Below, in pieces: positions 51,489 to 59,455 of a stretch of 64,000 nt of DNA (positions within the stretch are counted from its first letter, which is position 1; every line of letters begins with the position of its first letter). The stretch lies in NCBI RefSeq assembly GCF_002019635.1, contig NZ_KV917371.1, positions 1 to 64,000 of the forward strand, written 5' to 3'. The DNA is from Metabacillus halosaccharovorans (GTDB taxonomy: Bacteria; Bacillota; Bacilli; Bacillales; Bacillaceae). The position numbers and the translations under genes were made by a program. Under the pieces are notes generated by a model. The model did no database searches, had not been told where the DNA came from, and worked only from the letters and a program-made list of their open reading frames with translations.

Positions 51489-52388
51489 TTAAACAACCTC
51501 CCTTTTTTCCATTACTTGTTCAAACGCATCTTCAAGACGTCCCCGTTCAACTCCAATGTTACGTACTGGAATACCTTTCGCAAATATAGCCTTGAGACAA
51601 TCATCGGGTTGCTCTGTTAAAACATAAAACCGTCCATCTTTTTCGTATACATCAGTTACAAAAGGAAGAACGGTTAATTCCTCATAACGAATGGTTGAAT
51701 CTGCTGAAAATGTTACGGCTTGTTTTGTGAGCTTACTCTTAATATCCAAAGGAGTCCCATCTCCGACAATCTTTCCTTCATGAAAGAGTATCACTCGCTC
51801 AGCAATATCATCTGCTTCCTGTAAATAGTGTGTTGTAAAAATAATTGTTTTTCCCCGTTGTTTTAATTCCTTCACCGTATTCCAAAACACTTTTCTTGAT
51901 GTCACATCCAAGCCAACTGTTGGTTCATCAAAAAATAACACATCAGGATTACCTGCCATCGCAATGGCGAAGCCAAGTCTTCTTTTTTGTCCTCCAGAAA
52001 GCTTATTTGCCCGTTTTTGACATTCATTCTGACTAAAACCGGTTAAATCCACTAGCTCTTCAAAAGACAAGGGATTAGGATAATAGCTTCTAAAAAGGTG
52101 AATCACTTCTTTTACCTTTAAAGCATTAATTACACTTACCTCCTGCAGCATCGCACCAATTTTCTCCCTTACAAATTTATCTTTGGGCTGTTTTTTAAAT
52201 AGTTGGATATTTCCCTCACTAGGCTCTAACAGCCCAAGCATCATATTCATTGTTGTTGTTTTTCCCGCTCCATTAGGTCCCAGGATCGCAACAATTTCTC
52301 CTTTATGAATAGAAAACGAAATCTCATGAACAGCGGTTTTATTTTTAAAAACTTTCGTTACTTTATTTAGCTCAATTATCGGTTCCAT
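51489..52388 (-). CDS. ABC exporter ATP-binding protein (YvfR-like)
   Basis: About 299 residues with Walker A GPNGAGKTTT, signature LSGGQKRRLGFA, Walker B VLFFDEPTVGLD and H-loop FTTHYLQEADD, plus a C-terminal extension typical of DrrA/NatA-type exporters. GGAGGTG lies six bases before ATG 52388; the earlier ATG at 52403 overlaps that site. It heads the four-gene ABC/two-component operon. Confidence 0.94.
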   Translation of the reverse strand: MEPIIELNKVTKVFKNKTAVHEISFSIHKGEIVAILGPNGAGKTTTMNMMLGLLEPSEGNIQLFKKQPKDKFVREKIGAMLQEVSVINALKVKEVIHLFRSYYPNPLSFEELVDLTGFSQNECQKRANKLSGGQKRRLGFAIAMAGNPDVLFFDEPTVGLDVTSRKVFWNTVKELKQRGKTIIFTTHYLQEADDIAERVILFHEGKIVGDGTPLDIKSKLTKQAVTFSADSTIRYEELTVLPFVTDVYEKDGRFYVLTEQPDDCLKAIFAKGIPVRNIGVERGRLEDAFEQVMEKREVV

Positions 52389-52452
52389 TTGTGACACCTC
52401 CATCGTTTATATGGTAATTTTACAATGGAGGAAGGATTTGGATTAGTAGATT

Positions 52453-52480
52453 TTGTCATGATGTGAGGTGACAATTGTCA
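52453..52480 (-). promoter_or_regulatory. response-regulator-like operator upstream of the ABC/two-component operon
   Basis: TTGTCA (52453-52458), TGACAA (52469-52474) and TTGTCA (52475-52480) give one inverted repeat with a 10-base spacer and a perfect palindrome TGACAATTGTCA (52469-52480), 65-92 bases ahead of the ATPase start. NarL-type regulators often bind such dyads to activate linked exporters. Confidence 0.6.
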
Positions 52481-52510
52481 TAAATGATTTGTTGGATATT
52501 AACAGTTAAA

Positions 52511-52545
52511 ATAGAAAACTAGTTCGTTTCATTACGCTCCACTAT
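52511..52545. repeat. partial copy of repeat B
   Basis: AGTTCGTTTCATTACGCTCC matches the fragments near 32143 and 41487 with one base difference from the first. Confidence 0.6.
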
Positions 52546-52560
52546 AGATTTTGAAAAACA

Positions 52561-52612
52561 AAAAAACACACCCACAAACAATATTAATTTAATGTTTGTG
52601 GGTGTGTTTTTT
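52561..52612. terminator. very strong terminator after the GrpB gene
   Basis: The arms at 52561-52580 and 52593-52612 are perfect 20-base complements (ACACACCCACAAAC / GTTTGTGGGTGTGT core) with a 12-base loop and A/T tails on both sides. Confidence 0.93.
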
Positions 52613-52677
52613 TTGATAGTTTGGAACTTAACATTCACCAAATACAAATGAAAAAGTTTTCTAAAATAATTAAGAAC

Positions 52678-53187
52678 TCATTTATCCTCAAACCAACTAA
52701 GTGCTCTCTGCTCCATTTCCTTCACAAATGTTTTTTTTGCTGGACTATATTCACTTGTGAAATCGAAACGTTGAGCCAACCTTTCTTTTAACTTGCTGTA
52801 CTTTTCGACCTCTTTTGGATGAGAGCGCAGGTAATCTCGAAAGATAAGGTGACGGTCAATTTGAGGATTGTTCTTTTGGTAAAAGTGAATATGATGGGTT
52901 CTGTTTTCCCCACCTTTACGGAATAACCTTCTGCCTGCAATGCCCCATTCCCCTGCAACATCATAATCGAGGGAATTCATTTTGGTGTTAAATAAATCAA
53001 TCTTCTCTATGTCTTTAACGATGCACATCATATCAATTACAGGTTTTGCCTTCATGCCGGGAACTGACGTACTTCCAAAATGTTCAAACTTGATGATTTC
53101 ATCTCCAAAAATTGTTTTCAGAAATTGTGCCTCCGTTTGAAACATTCGTGACCAATCTTCACTAAAGTTTGTAAGCCTCACTTTCAT
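52678..53187 (-). CDS. GrpB family protein (UPF0157, nucleotidyltransferase-like fold)
   Basis: About 169 residues from ATG 53187 (AGAGGGGG before it). The GrpB pattern is clear: FEHFGSTSVPGMKAKPVIDM (nucleotidyltransferase GS motif and metal Asp), the EWGIAGRRLFRKGG turn, HHIHFYQKNNP and RDYLRSHPKEVEKYSKLKER. The family is widespread; its activity is not defined. An in-frame ATG 51 bases upstream lacks a proper ribosome binding site. Confidence 0.88.
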   Translation of the reverse strand: MKVRLTNFSEDWSRMFQTEAQFLKTIFGDEIIKFEHFGSTSVPGMKAKPVIDMMCIVKDIEKIDLFNTKMNSLDYDVAGEWGIAGRRLFRKGGENRTHHIHFYQKNNPQIDRHLIFRDYLRSHPKEVEKYSKLKERLAQRFDFTSEYSPAKKTFVKEMEQRALSWFEDK

Positions 53188-53274
53188 AAATAAATCCCCC
53201 TCTATTTCCTTAATCACAATTATATAAAAAAGTGCCAACTTCTATTTAAAAGAAACCGGCACTCTTTGGTAGGC

Positions 53275-53484
53275 TTAACGAGACGCTTTTGGTGGTTGAC
53301 ACACGTCACATTTACGTTGATTATTATTTTTAAATTTCGTGAAGGTTTTCTCAAAATCGTTACCACATGCACACTTAAATTGTAACTTTTGAGAAAAGCC
53401 ATGATATTCTGTCGTTAGTAACTTACTTTCAGAATTATTCTCAACAAAATCTTTAATTTTTCCGATTGTCCATCGTTTATTCAT
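53275..53484 (-). CDS. small treble-clef-like zinc finger protein
   Basis: The 69-residue protein has CxC and CxxC pairs (FKCACGNDFEKTF and KCDVCQPP), suggesting one zinc site, and a basic N-terminus (RWTIGKIKDFV). TAGGAG is nine bases before the ATG. It resembles small zinc-finger modules found in phage and Bacillus proteins; no function is known. Confidence 0.65.
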   Translation of the reverse strand: MNKRWTIGKIKDFVENNSESKLLTTEYHGFSQKLQFKCACGNDFEKTFTKFKNNNQRKCDVCQPPKASR

Positions 53485-53654
53485 TCTTTACAACTCCTAT
53501 TTTTTTCACTGAGCGGAGGCTTTTGTAGGCATCCTGTTATGTTGAACAAAACTTACATTTTCTAAGCTTCTAATTATAGCATGTGTTAACAAATATAGAA
53601 ATTAGGGACTTAAATTTCGTGTATGTACTAATAATAAGTTAAATATTTACTAAC

Positions 53655-54521
53655 CTAATTCATTTTATGAGATAGAAGGAAAGCAATAAGGCTTTTATCA
53701 GTTTCTTCAGAAGATTTCCCTAACCAAATTAAATGCCCCCACGTGTCTAGTAAATGTAATTTGGAAAAAGGAATGTTCTCGTGAGCAAGATTTGGATGTT
53801 CCAATGGTACTGAAGCATCATTTTTACTATGCATAATAAATGTTGGACATTGTACAGCTTGTAAAGTGTCGATCGTAACTTCATTTATCTGAACTAGATC
53901 AAGTAGAAAACCCTTACCAGATCGCTGACGATTGTTCATTTTTCTTATAGCCTCTATATCGTTTACATCTAATTTATCTTTTGCTTGTTTAAATGTGAGT
54001 GTACTAAATGATGGAAGCATTTGTTTGAATATAAACTGCGGGAAAACATTATTCATGATAGAGATGAGCTTCCATGTGAACTTTTCAGTTTTTGGACGGA
54101 ATATTACATTCGCAACCTTGTATTCTATGTCTTTTGGGGTAAGCCATTCTTTTGTAACAGCAGATTGTAATATAAGGGTATGTACGTTTTCCGGATAGGT
54201 TGCAGCGAATAAAATACCACTTGGTCCACCTGCAGATATTGCAAGTATATGAACTTTTTGGGTGTTTAAGTGATCTAGTAACTTTTTATAAAAATGACAT
54301 GCTGATAAGAGGCTTGTTCCGATTTCTTTAGAGGTTTCTCCATAACCCGGTCTTGAAGGAGTAATTAGTGAGAAACCACGTTCAATTAATGCTTTATAAC
54401 CAAATTCTTCATAACAGTTTGAGTGTCCACCATGGAATACAAGTAAGGGCTCTCCTTCACCAATAATAGAATATTCCATCGTTACCCCTTCTATCATCAA
54501 TTTTTCAATTGTTCTTATCAT
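53655..54521 (-). CDS. alpha/beta hydrolase
   Basis: The 288-residue protein has the fold's landmarks: oxyanion HGGHSN after EPLLVF, nucleophile elbow ILAISAGGPSG with the serine, an acidic residue in MHSKNDASVP and a late His in WGHLIWLG. It is cytoplasmic (no signal). The N-terminal strand IEKLMIEGVTMEYSIIG supports the first ATG, although GAAGGGG precedes an internal ATG at 54479. The substrate is unknown. Confidence 0.88.
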   Translation of the reverse strand: MIRTIEKLMIEGVTMEYSIIGEGEPLLVFHGGHSNCYEEFGYKALIERGFSLITPSRPGYGETSKEIGTSLLSACHFYKKLLDHLNTQKVHILAISAGGPSGILFAATYPENVHTLILQSAVTKEWLTPKDIEYKVANVIFRPKTEKFTWKLISIMNNVFPQFIFKQMLPSFSTLTFKQAKDKLDVNDIEAIRKMNNRQRSGKGFLLDLVQINEVTIDTLQAVQCPTFIMHSKNDASVPLEHPNLAHENIPFSKLHLLDTWGHLIWLGKSSEETDKSLIAFLLSHKMN

Positions 54522-54643
54522 TTACCCATCACCCATTCATATGACTTTATAAATAATTAGATACAGATCTATAGATTGCTATTTTATCTTATAAATTTAA
54601 CACATTATCCCAATTTAGTCTTTAAACATTTATCCGTACAAAA

Positions 54644-54673
54644 AACAGGGCTGTCACAACGACTAACCCTGTT
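54644..54673. terminator. terminator of the ATP-grasp gene
   Basis: AACAGGG and CCCTGTT pair; on the minus strand the stem is followed by TTTTTTG, and it lies 20 bases past the stop codon. Confidence 0.75.
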
Positions 54674-54694
54674 GTAACAACCCATTCTAGTATA

Positions 54695-55927
54695 TTATTC
54701 TTTTAAATTAAATCCAGCTCTGTTCATCTCTTCCAACACTTCCTCAACTTCTTCTGCAGAATGCCCTATTACTAGACCGATTATTTTTGTCACTTGATTG
54801 TTATCCGGAAAATATCGTGGATCTAACACACTTAATGGAATAAAGTGTTCCTTATCTAAGAATTTTTCGGCTATCGGAATGGCACTTTCAAAGTTCTCAT
54901 TCCAATCGAAATTACATAAACGCATACACTTTTTGCCAAATCGTTCTTGAATTTCGTTATATAGCAGAAGTCCACATGTTGATGCATTAAAACGGACATT
55001 TAAATCAATAAAATAATATTGACCATTATATAAGAGAACATCGAAGCCGGCTACACCGACATATCCTTTATCAGAAATATTTTTCATCACTTCAAAACCG
55101 GTTTTCACGATATCTGCTATACTGTCATCATAATCAGTGGAAATCCAACTCCCGCAGAAATTACCATCTTCAGTTACAAGTTGCTCTGACTTTCCTAGAA
55201 ATTGAATAACACCGTTTTTGTCTGCCATATAATGAACAGAAATGTTTTGTTCGTATGGAATTTGCTCCTCAACAATGATGGATGTTAAATCTCCAAAGCT
55301 TTCATTAATATCCTCAAGTTGTTTTTCATCATTAATAAGTAAAACTCCATATCCACCTGAAGTTGGACGACCATCACCTGTTTTTAAGACGAATGGCAGT
55401 TGCGGTTTTTCTTCCAAAATTTGTTCCAAGCTCATCATTCTTCGCTTTGGTATATGTTCGGATGGAACAAGTTCAGGTATATTCCGCTTATCACAAAGAT
55501 AGGCTAACACTTCCGGTCCAACCCTGTACAGTTCGGTTGACACCTTATCTTCAGGATGCGGATATTGAAAAATCACCTTTTTCTGTTGTTTTGATAGAAG
55601 CTTAAGAGTTTCAATATATTCTTCTTCATTTCGATACGTGTAAAGCTTTGACGGTAATTGAAGCCCTGCCTTTTTTAACAATTGTAATGCAGGTTTTGTT
55701 GCACATGCCTCATGACATACAACCGGTGTGTTTCCAACAACACTAAGTTCTCTTCCTGTTAACGCATTTAAGCTTAATAGATCTCCTGCAAAATGCTGAT
55801 AGTCTTCAGCATATAATTTCGGATTAAAAATGATTTCTTCACCGTAAATATCTTGAAGTGAATAAACTGGACGGAAATTCAATTGCTGATTTTGTGTAAA
55901 TGTTAGTTTTTTTGCTGCTTCTCCCAT
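54695..55927 (-). CDS. ATP-grasp domain protein (unassigned carboxylate-amine ligase)
   Basis: The 410-residue protein has a pre-ATP-grasp N-terminal part (about 1-120, with VVCHEACATKPALQLLKKAG), the nucleotide-binding loop KTGDGRPTSGGYGV, an IVEEQIPYEQNISVHY hinge, and the metal site YFIDLNVRFNAST. ATP-grasp ligases join a carboxylate to an amine through an acyl phosphate; L-amino-acid ligases are of similar size. AGGAGG precedes the ATG. It is divergent from the T-box/ThrRS gene, so a link to threonine metabolism or a threonine-containing product is possible but unproven. Confidence 0.8.
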   Translation of the reverse strand: MGEAAKKLTFTQNQQLNFRPVYSLQDIYGEEIIFNPKLYAEDYQHFAGDLLSLNALTGRELSVVGNTPVVCHEACATKPALQLLKKAGLQLPSKLYTYRNEEEYIETLKLLSKQQKKVIFQYPHPEDKVSTELYRVGPEVLAYLCDKRNIPELVPSEHIPKRRMMSLEQILEEKPQLPFVLKTGDGRPTSGGYGVLLINDEKQLEDINESFGDLTSIIVEEQIPYEQNISVHYMADKNGVIQFLGKSEQLVTEDGNFCGSWISTDYDDSIADIVKTGFEVMKNISDKGYVGVAGFDVLLYNGQYYFIDLNVRFNASTCGLLLYNEIQERFGKKCMRLCNFDWNENFESAIPIAEKFLDKEHFIPLSVLDPRYFPDNNQVTKIIGLVIGHSAEEVEEVLEEMNRAGFNLKE

Positions 55928-56384
55928 TTTAAATCCTCCTAAAATCTTTTTTTAGTAAAATAATATTTCTTTTATTTATAAGATTTAAAAACATTCTAGT
56001 ATTCTATTTTGATTTCTATTACCTTTTTAATTCACGAAAAAGACAATCCTTAAACCTAATTTTTTCTTTTTTCTACATTATTTTCATTTATTGCTAGAAA
56101 AACAAATAGATAAAATATTATTTTAAAAAAGAAAAAAAGAACCGATAACAGAGGGTTCATCACCCCATGTAACAGTTCTGGTTTATATAAATGAATATCT
56201 CTTAATAAACTATTACCCCGATTAGCTTATAACTTCAACAAATCGTGCATAAAACTCTGGATCAACGAACTAGATAGTTAAAGGTTTTTACAACTTCCTA
56301 ATAAAGTGTAGAAAGTCCAAAACTTATAACATAAATTACTATTTTAACCTATTTATTTGGATTCAAATTCAGAAATTTCAGTAC
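55928..56384. other. 457-base gap between the ATP-grasp gene and the T-box promoter
   Basis: The region is very A/T-rich. An imperfect hairpin lies at about 56139-56182 (AACCGATAACAG region against CAGTTCTGGTT). No promoter for the ATP-grasp gene could be named with confidence and no coding pattern was seen. Confidence 0.5.
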
Positions 56385-56413
56385 TTGACCTTTTCCAATA
56401 TGTGTATTAAAAT
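56385..56413 (+). promoter_or_regulatory. promoter of the triple T-box transcript
   Basis: TTGACC (56385-56390), 17-base spacer, TAAAAT (56408-56413): a good sigma-A promoter about 35 bases ahead of the first T-box. Confidence 0.75.
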
Positions 56414-56447
56414 TGTGAACAACATAAATTACAAATTTAGTAAAGCA

Positions 56448-56697
56448 TTGAAAAGGACATGAATTATTCTTCGTTTTCTTACCAGAGAACAGGGTCATTG
56501 GCTGAAAACCCTGAAGAAAAGGGAATGATTTACCACCTTCGAGCTATTATAGGGAAATGAATTCATCAGAGTATCTATAATCGGGAAATCCGTTATCGTT
56601 TTGAGCATAAAGCATTCTTCTAACATGTTTTATGGAATCTGGGTGGAACCACGACCGCACTCGTCCCTACTTTTGGGAGGAGTGCGGTCTTTTTTTT
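56448..56697 (+). ncRNA. T-box leader 1 (threonine)
   Basis: From TTGAAAAGGACATGAAT through a Stem I with specifier region TTTACCACC (codon ACC, threonine) to the antiterminator bulge GGTGGAACCACG (56642-56653) and the terminator GACCGCACTC/GAGTGCGGTC plus T-run. The bulge TGGA would pair with the 3' end UCCA of an uncharged tRNA. The A usually first in AGGGTGG is T here (TGGGTGG), unlike units 2 and 3. Confidence 0.93.
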
Positions 56698-56720
56698 ATA
56701 TAAAATTAAATAAGTAGGCG

Positions 56721-56969
56721 TTGAAAAGGACATGAATCATTTATCCATTTCTTTACAGAGAGTAGGGTCATTGGCTGAGAGCCCTAGAGAAAAGTAAATG
56801 ATTTACCACCTTCGAGCTATTATAGGGAAATGAGCTTATCAGAGTATCTATAATCGGGAAATCCGTTATCGTTTTGAGCATAAAGCATTCTTCTAACGTG
56901 TTTTATGGAATCAGGGTGGAACCACGACCGCACTCGTCCCTACTTTTGGGAGGAGTGCGGTCTTTTTTT
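56721..56969 (+). ncRNA. T-box leader 2 (threonine)
   Basis: A second complete T-box 273 bases after the first, with the same specifier region TTTACCACC, GGTGGAACCACG at 56915-56926 and terminator at 56926-56962 followed by T7. It is almost identical to unit 3. Confidence 0.94.
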
Positions 56970-56992
56970 ATATAAATTTAAATAAGTAGGCG

Positions 56993-57241
56993 TTGAAAAG
57001 GACATGAATCATTTATCCATTTTCTTTACAGAGAGCAGGGTCATTGGCTGAGAGCCCTGAAGAAAAGTAAATGATTTACCACCTTCGAGCTATTATAGGG
57101 AAATGAATTTATCAGAGTATCTATAATCGGAATATCCGTTATCGTTTTGAGCATAAAACACTCTTATAGTGTGTCTTATGGAATCAGGGTGGAACCACGA
57201 CCGCACTCGTCCCTACTTTTGGGAGGAGTGCGGTCTTTTTT
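56993..57241 (+). ncRNA. T-box leader 3 (threonine)
   Basis: Third complete T-box, 272 bases after unit 2, with GGTGGAACCACG at 57188-57199 and terminator 57199-57235 plus T-run. It ends 29 bases before the ThrRS start. All three must antiterminate for full readthrough, as described for B. subtilis thrZ. Confidence 0.94.
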
Positions 57242-57269
57242 ATGCAAATTAAATTTAGGAGGAATTCAA

Positions 57270-58481
57270 ATGTCAAATCAGTTGGAAGCAGAAAAAAGAA
57301 ATCACAGAAAGCTAGGTCAAGAATTAGAACTATTTACTTCAATGGAAGAAGCTCCAGGAATGCCATTTTTCTTACCAAATGGAATGGTATTTCGAAATGA
57401 ACTTGAAAATTTATGGAGAAAAAAACACCTAAAGGCAAACTATCAGGAAATTAAAACACCTATTATGATGAAACAAGAACTTTGGGAACAATCAGGTCAT
57501 TGGGACCACTATCACGAAAACATGTACTTCACTAATTTAGATGAACAAAATTATGCAATTAAGCCCATGAACTGCCCTGGCGCAATATTAATTTATAATA
57601 GCAAACGAAGAAGTTATCGAGAATTACCTATTCGGTTTGCAGAACTTGGATTAGTTCACAGACACGAACTTTCAGGATCATTAAATGGACTTTTAAGAGT
57701 TCGGTCCTTTACTCAAGACGACGCACATTTATTTGTTCGTGCTGACCAGATTGAAGCTGAAATTGAGAAAGTTCTTGCTTTGATTGATGAGTTTTACTCC
57801 CACTTTGATTTTGACTATAAGGTAGAGCTTTCTACTAGACCTGGAGAATATATGGGGTCTGAAGAAATCTGGGATAATGCTGAATTAGCCTTGGAATCTG
57901 TTTTAAAAGACAAGGGCGTTAATTATCAGATTAATCCTGGTGATGGTGCTTTCTATGGTCCAAAGATAGATTTTCATATATTAGATTCTCTCGGAAGAAG
58001 CTGGCAATGTGGAACTATCCAATTAGATTTTCAAATGCCTGAAAAGTTTAATTGTGCATATGTAGGTGAAGATAATAAACTTCATCGACCAGTTATGATT
58101 CACAGAGCTATCTTTGGTTCAGTAGAACGTTTTATGGCGATATTAATTGAACACTTTGCTGGGGAATTTCCTCTTTGGTTGGCACCAATACAAGCAAAAA
58201 TAATACCTATTTCTGATTCACACGTAGCTTTTGCAAATGATGTCAAATCCCAATTTGACTCAGCAGGATTACGTGTGGAAGTCGATTACAGGGCTGAGAA
58301 AATGGGATTGAAAATTAGAGAAGCTGAAAAACAAAAGATTCCTTATATGATGGTAATCGGTGATAAAGAGAGGGAGAACCAATCCTTGGCGTTAAGAAAA
58401 CGAAAAGAGGGAAATCTTGGTGTGATGAGCATACAAGAGACAATTCAACTCTTTATAAAAGATATTAACCAAAGTAGATAA
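57270..58481 (+). CDS. threonyl-tRNA synthetase, short form without TGS and editing domains
   Basis: The 403-residue protein aligns with the catalytic and anticodon-binding parts of ThrRS only; normal bacterial ThrRS has about 640 residues. It has class II motif 2 in HRHELSGSLNGLLRVRSFTQ, zinc ligands C102 (MNCPG), H153 (QDDAH) and H278 (MIHRAIFGS), and motif 3 ERFMAILIEH. The anticodon domain (APIQAKIIPISDSH) is complete. The TGS domain and the serine-editing domain are absent; the ORF upstream of ATG 57270 is T-box sequence, and AGGAGG precedes that ATG. It charges tRNA-Thr, perhaps with less proofreading, under threonine starvation. Confidence 0.93.
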   Translation: MSNQLEAEKRNHRKLGQELELFTSMEEAPGMPFFLPNGMVFRNELENLWRKKHLKANYQEIKTPIMMKQELWEQSGHWDHYHENMYFTNLDEQNYAIKPMNCPGAILIYNSKRRSYRELPIRFAELGLVHRHELSGSLNGLLRVRSFTQDDAHLFVRADQIEAEIEKVLALIDEFYSHFDFDYKVELSTRPGEYMGSEEIWDNAELALESVLKDKGVNYQINPGDGAFYGPKIDFHILDSLGRSWQCGTIQLDFQMPEKFNCAYVGEDNKLHRPVMIHRAIFGSVERFMAILIEHFAGEFPLWLAPIQAKIIPISDSHVAFANDVKSQFDSAGLRVEVDYRAEKMGLKIREAEKQKIPYMMVIGDKERENQSLALRKRKEGNLGVMSIQETIQLFIKDINQSR

Positions 58482-58558
58482 ACTATATGAAAAGCTCAAA
58501 AGGAATATGGGCTTTCCCTGCTATATTTCTAATATTAGTCAACCTGTAGTATAGAAGA

Positions 58559-58594
58559 AAGTAAAATGGATTATCTCAGCAATCCATTTTACTT
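58559..58594. terminator. bidirectional terminator between ThrRS and exporter genes
   Basis: AAGTAAAATGGATT and AATCCATTTTACTT are perfect 14-base complements with an 8-base loop, between the convergent genes ending at 58481 and 58706. Confidence 0.9.
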
Positions 58595-58705
58595 TCCCCT
58601 CGTTAAGGACTTAATCTAATTGATGTTACGTTCACATCCATTTGATAACAAATATATTCATCATAATGTCTGTCTATTAATTATGCTATTCTCACAATGC
58701 TGTAC

Positions 58706-59455
58706 TTATCCTAGCTGGCGTTTAAATGCTTGATTAGCGAAGAAGTAAGCGATGACCATGATACCGATGCACCAGGCAAGTGCGGTCCAAATATCATTAC
58801 CAACAGTCCCTTCATACAAGAGGACACGAATAGCATTCACTATTGATGTCACGGGCTGGTTCTCAGCGAACGCACGGACAATTTTAGGCATGGTTTCAGT
58901 GGGAACAAAAGCAGAACTTATAAACGGCAGGAAAATCAACGGATACGAGTATGCTGTCGCCCCTTCCATAGACTTCGCTGTTAATCCGGGAATGACTGCT
59001 AACCATGTAAGTGCCAGTGTAAAGAGAGCGAGTATCCCAGCTACCATGAAACAATCCAGGACATCAGCACTGGAACGGAAGCCCATCAATAGTGCGACTA
59101 GGATAACCACCATAACAGTAAGCGCATTGGAAACAAGCGAGGTCAATACATGAGCCCATAACACCGAAGAGCGCTTGATGGGCATGGTAATAAAACGTGC
59201 CATCAGTCCACTCTTTACATCCGTAAACAGCCGCAATGAAGTGTAAGCTACTCCGGAAGCGATAGCCATCAACAAGATTCCCGGCAATAAATAATTGACG
59301 TAGTTATCTGTGCCTGTCTCTATGGCTCCGCCAAATACATAGACAAACAGCAGCATCATCATAATCGGCGTAATCGCCACCGTGATAATCGTATCCGGGC
59401 TGCGCATGATATTCTTCATTAAACGTCCTAGTATTACCCCTGTATTCCTATTCAT
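58706..59455 (-). CDS. ABC-2-type exporter permease (DrrB-like)
   Basis: The 249-residue protein has six predicted helices, starts with ILGRLMKNIMRSPDTIITVA and includes the ABC-2 family segment YSYPLIFLPFISSAFVPTET then MPKIVRAFAENQPVTSIVNA. DrrB-type permeases pump drugs or lipids with a DrrA ATPase, encoded directly upstream. Base composition of this pair is visibly richer in G+C than the flanking genes, hinting at separate origin. Confidence 0.92.
   Translation of the reverse strand: MNRNTGVILGRLMKNIMRSPDTIITVAITPIMMMLLFVYVFGGAIETGTDNYVNYLLPGILLMAIASGVAYTSLRLFTDVKSGLMARFITMPIKRSSVLWAHVLTSLVSNALTVMVVILVALLMGFRSSADVLDCFMVAGILALFTLALTWLAVIPGLTAKSMEGATAYSYPLIFLPFISSAFVPTETMPKIVRAFAENQPVTSIVNAIRVLLYEGTVGNDIWTALAWCIGIMVIAYFFANQAFKRQLG

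Noticed and set aside
32134-52545. Repeat B fragments as a CRISPR array
   Set aside because: The copies are 9-11 kb apart with no regular spacers and no cas genes.
57147-57269. 41-residue N-terminal extension of the ThrRS
   Set aside because: It is translated from the third T-box and its terminator; AGGAGG directly precedes the internal ATG at 57270.
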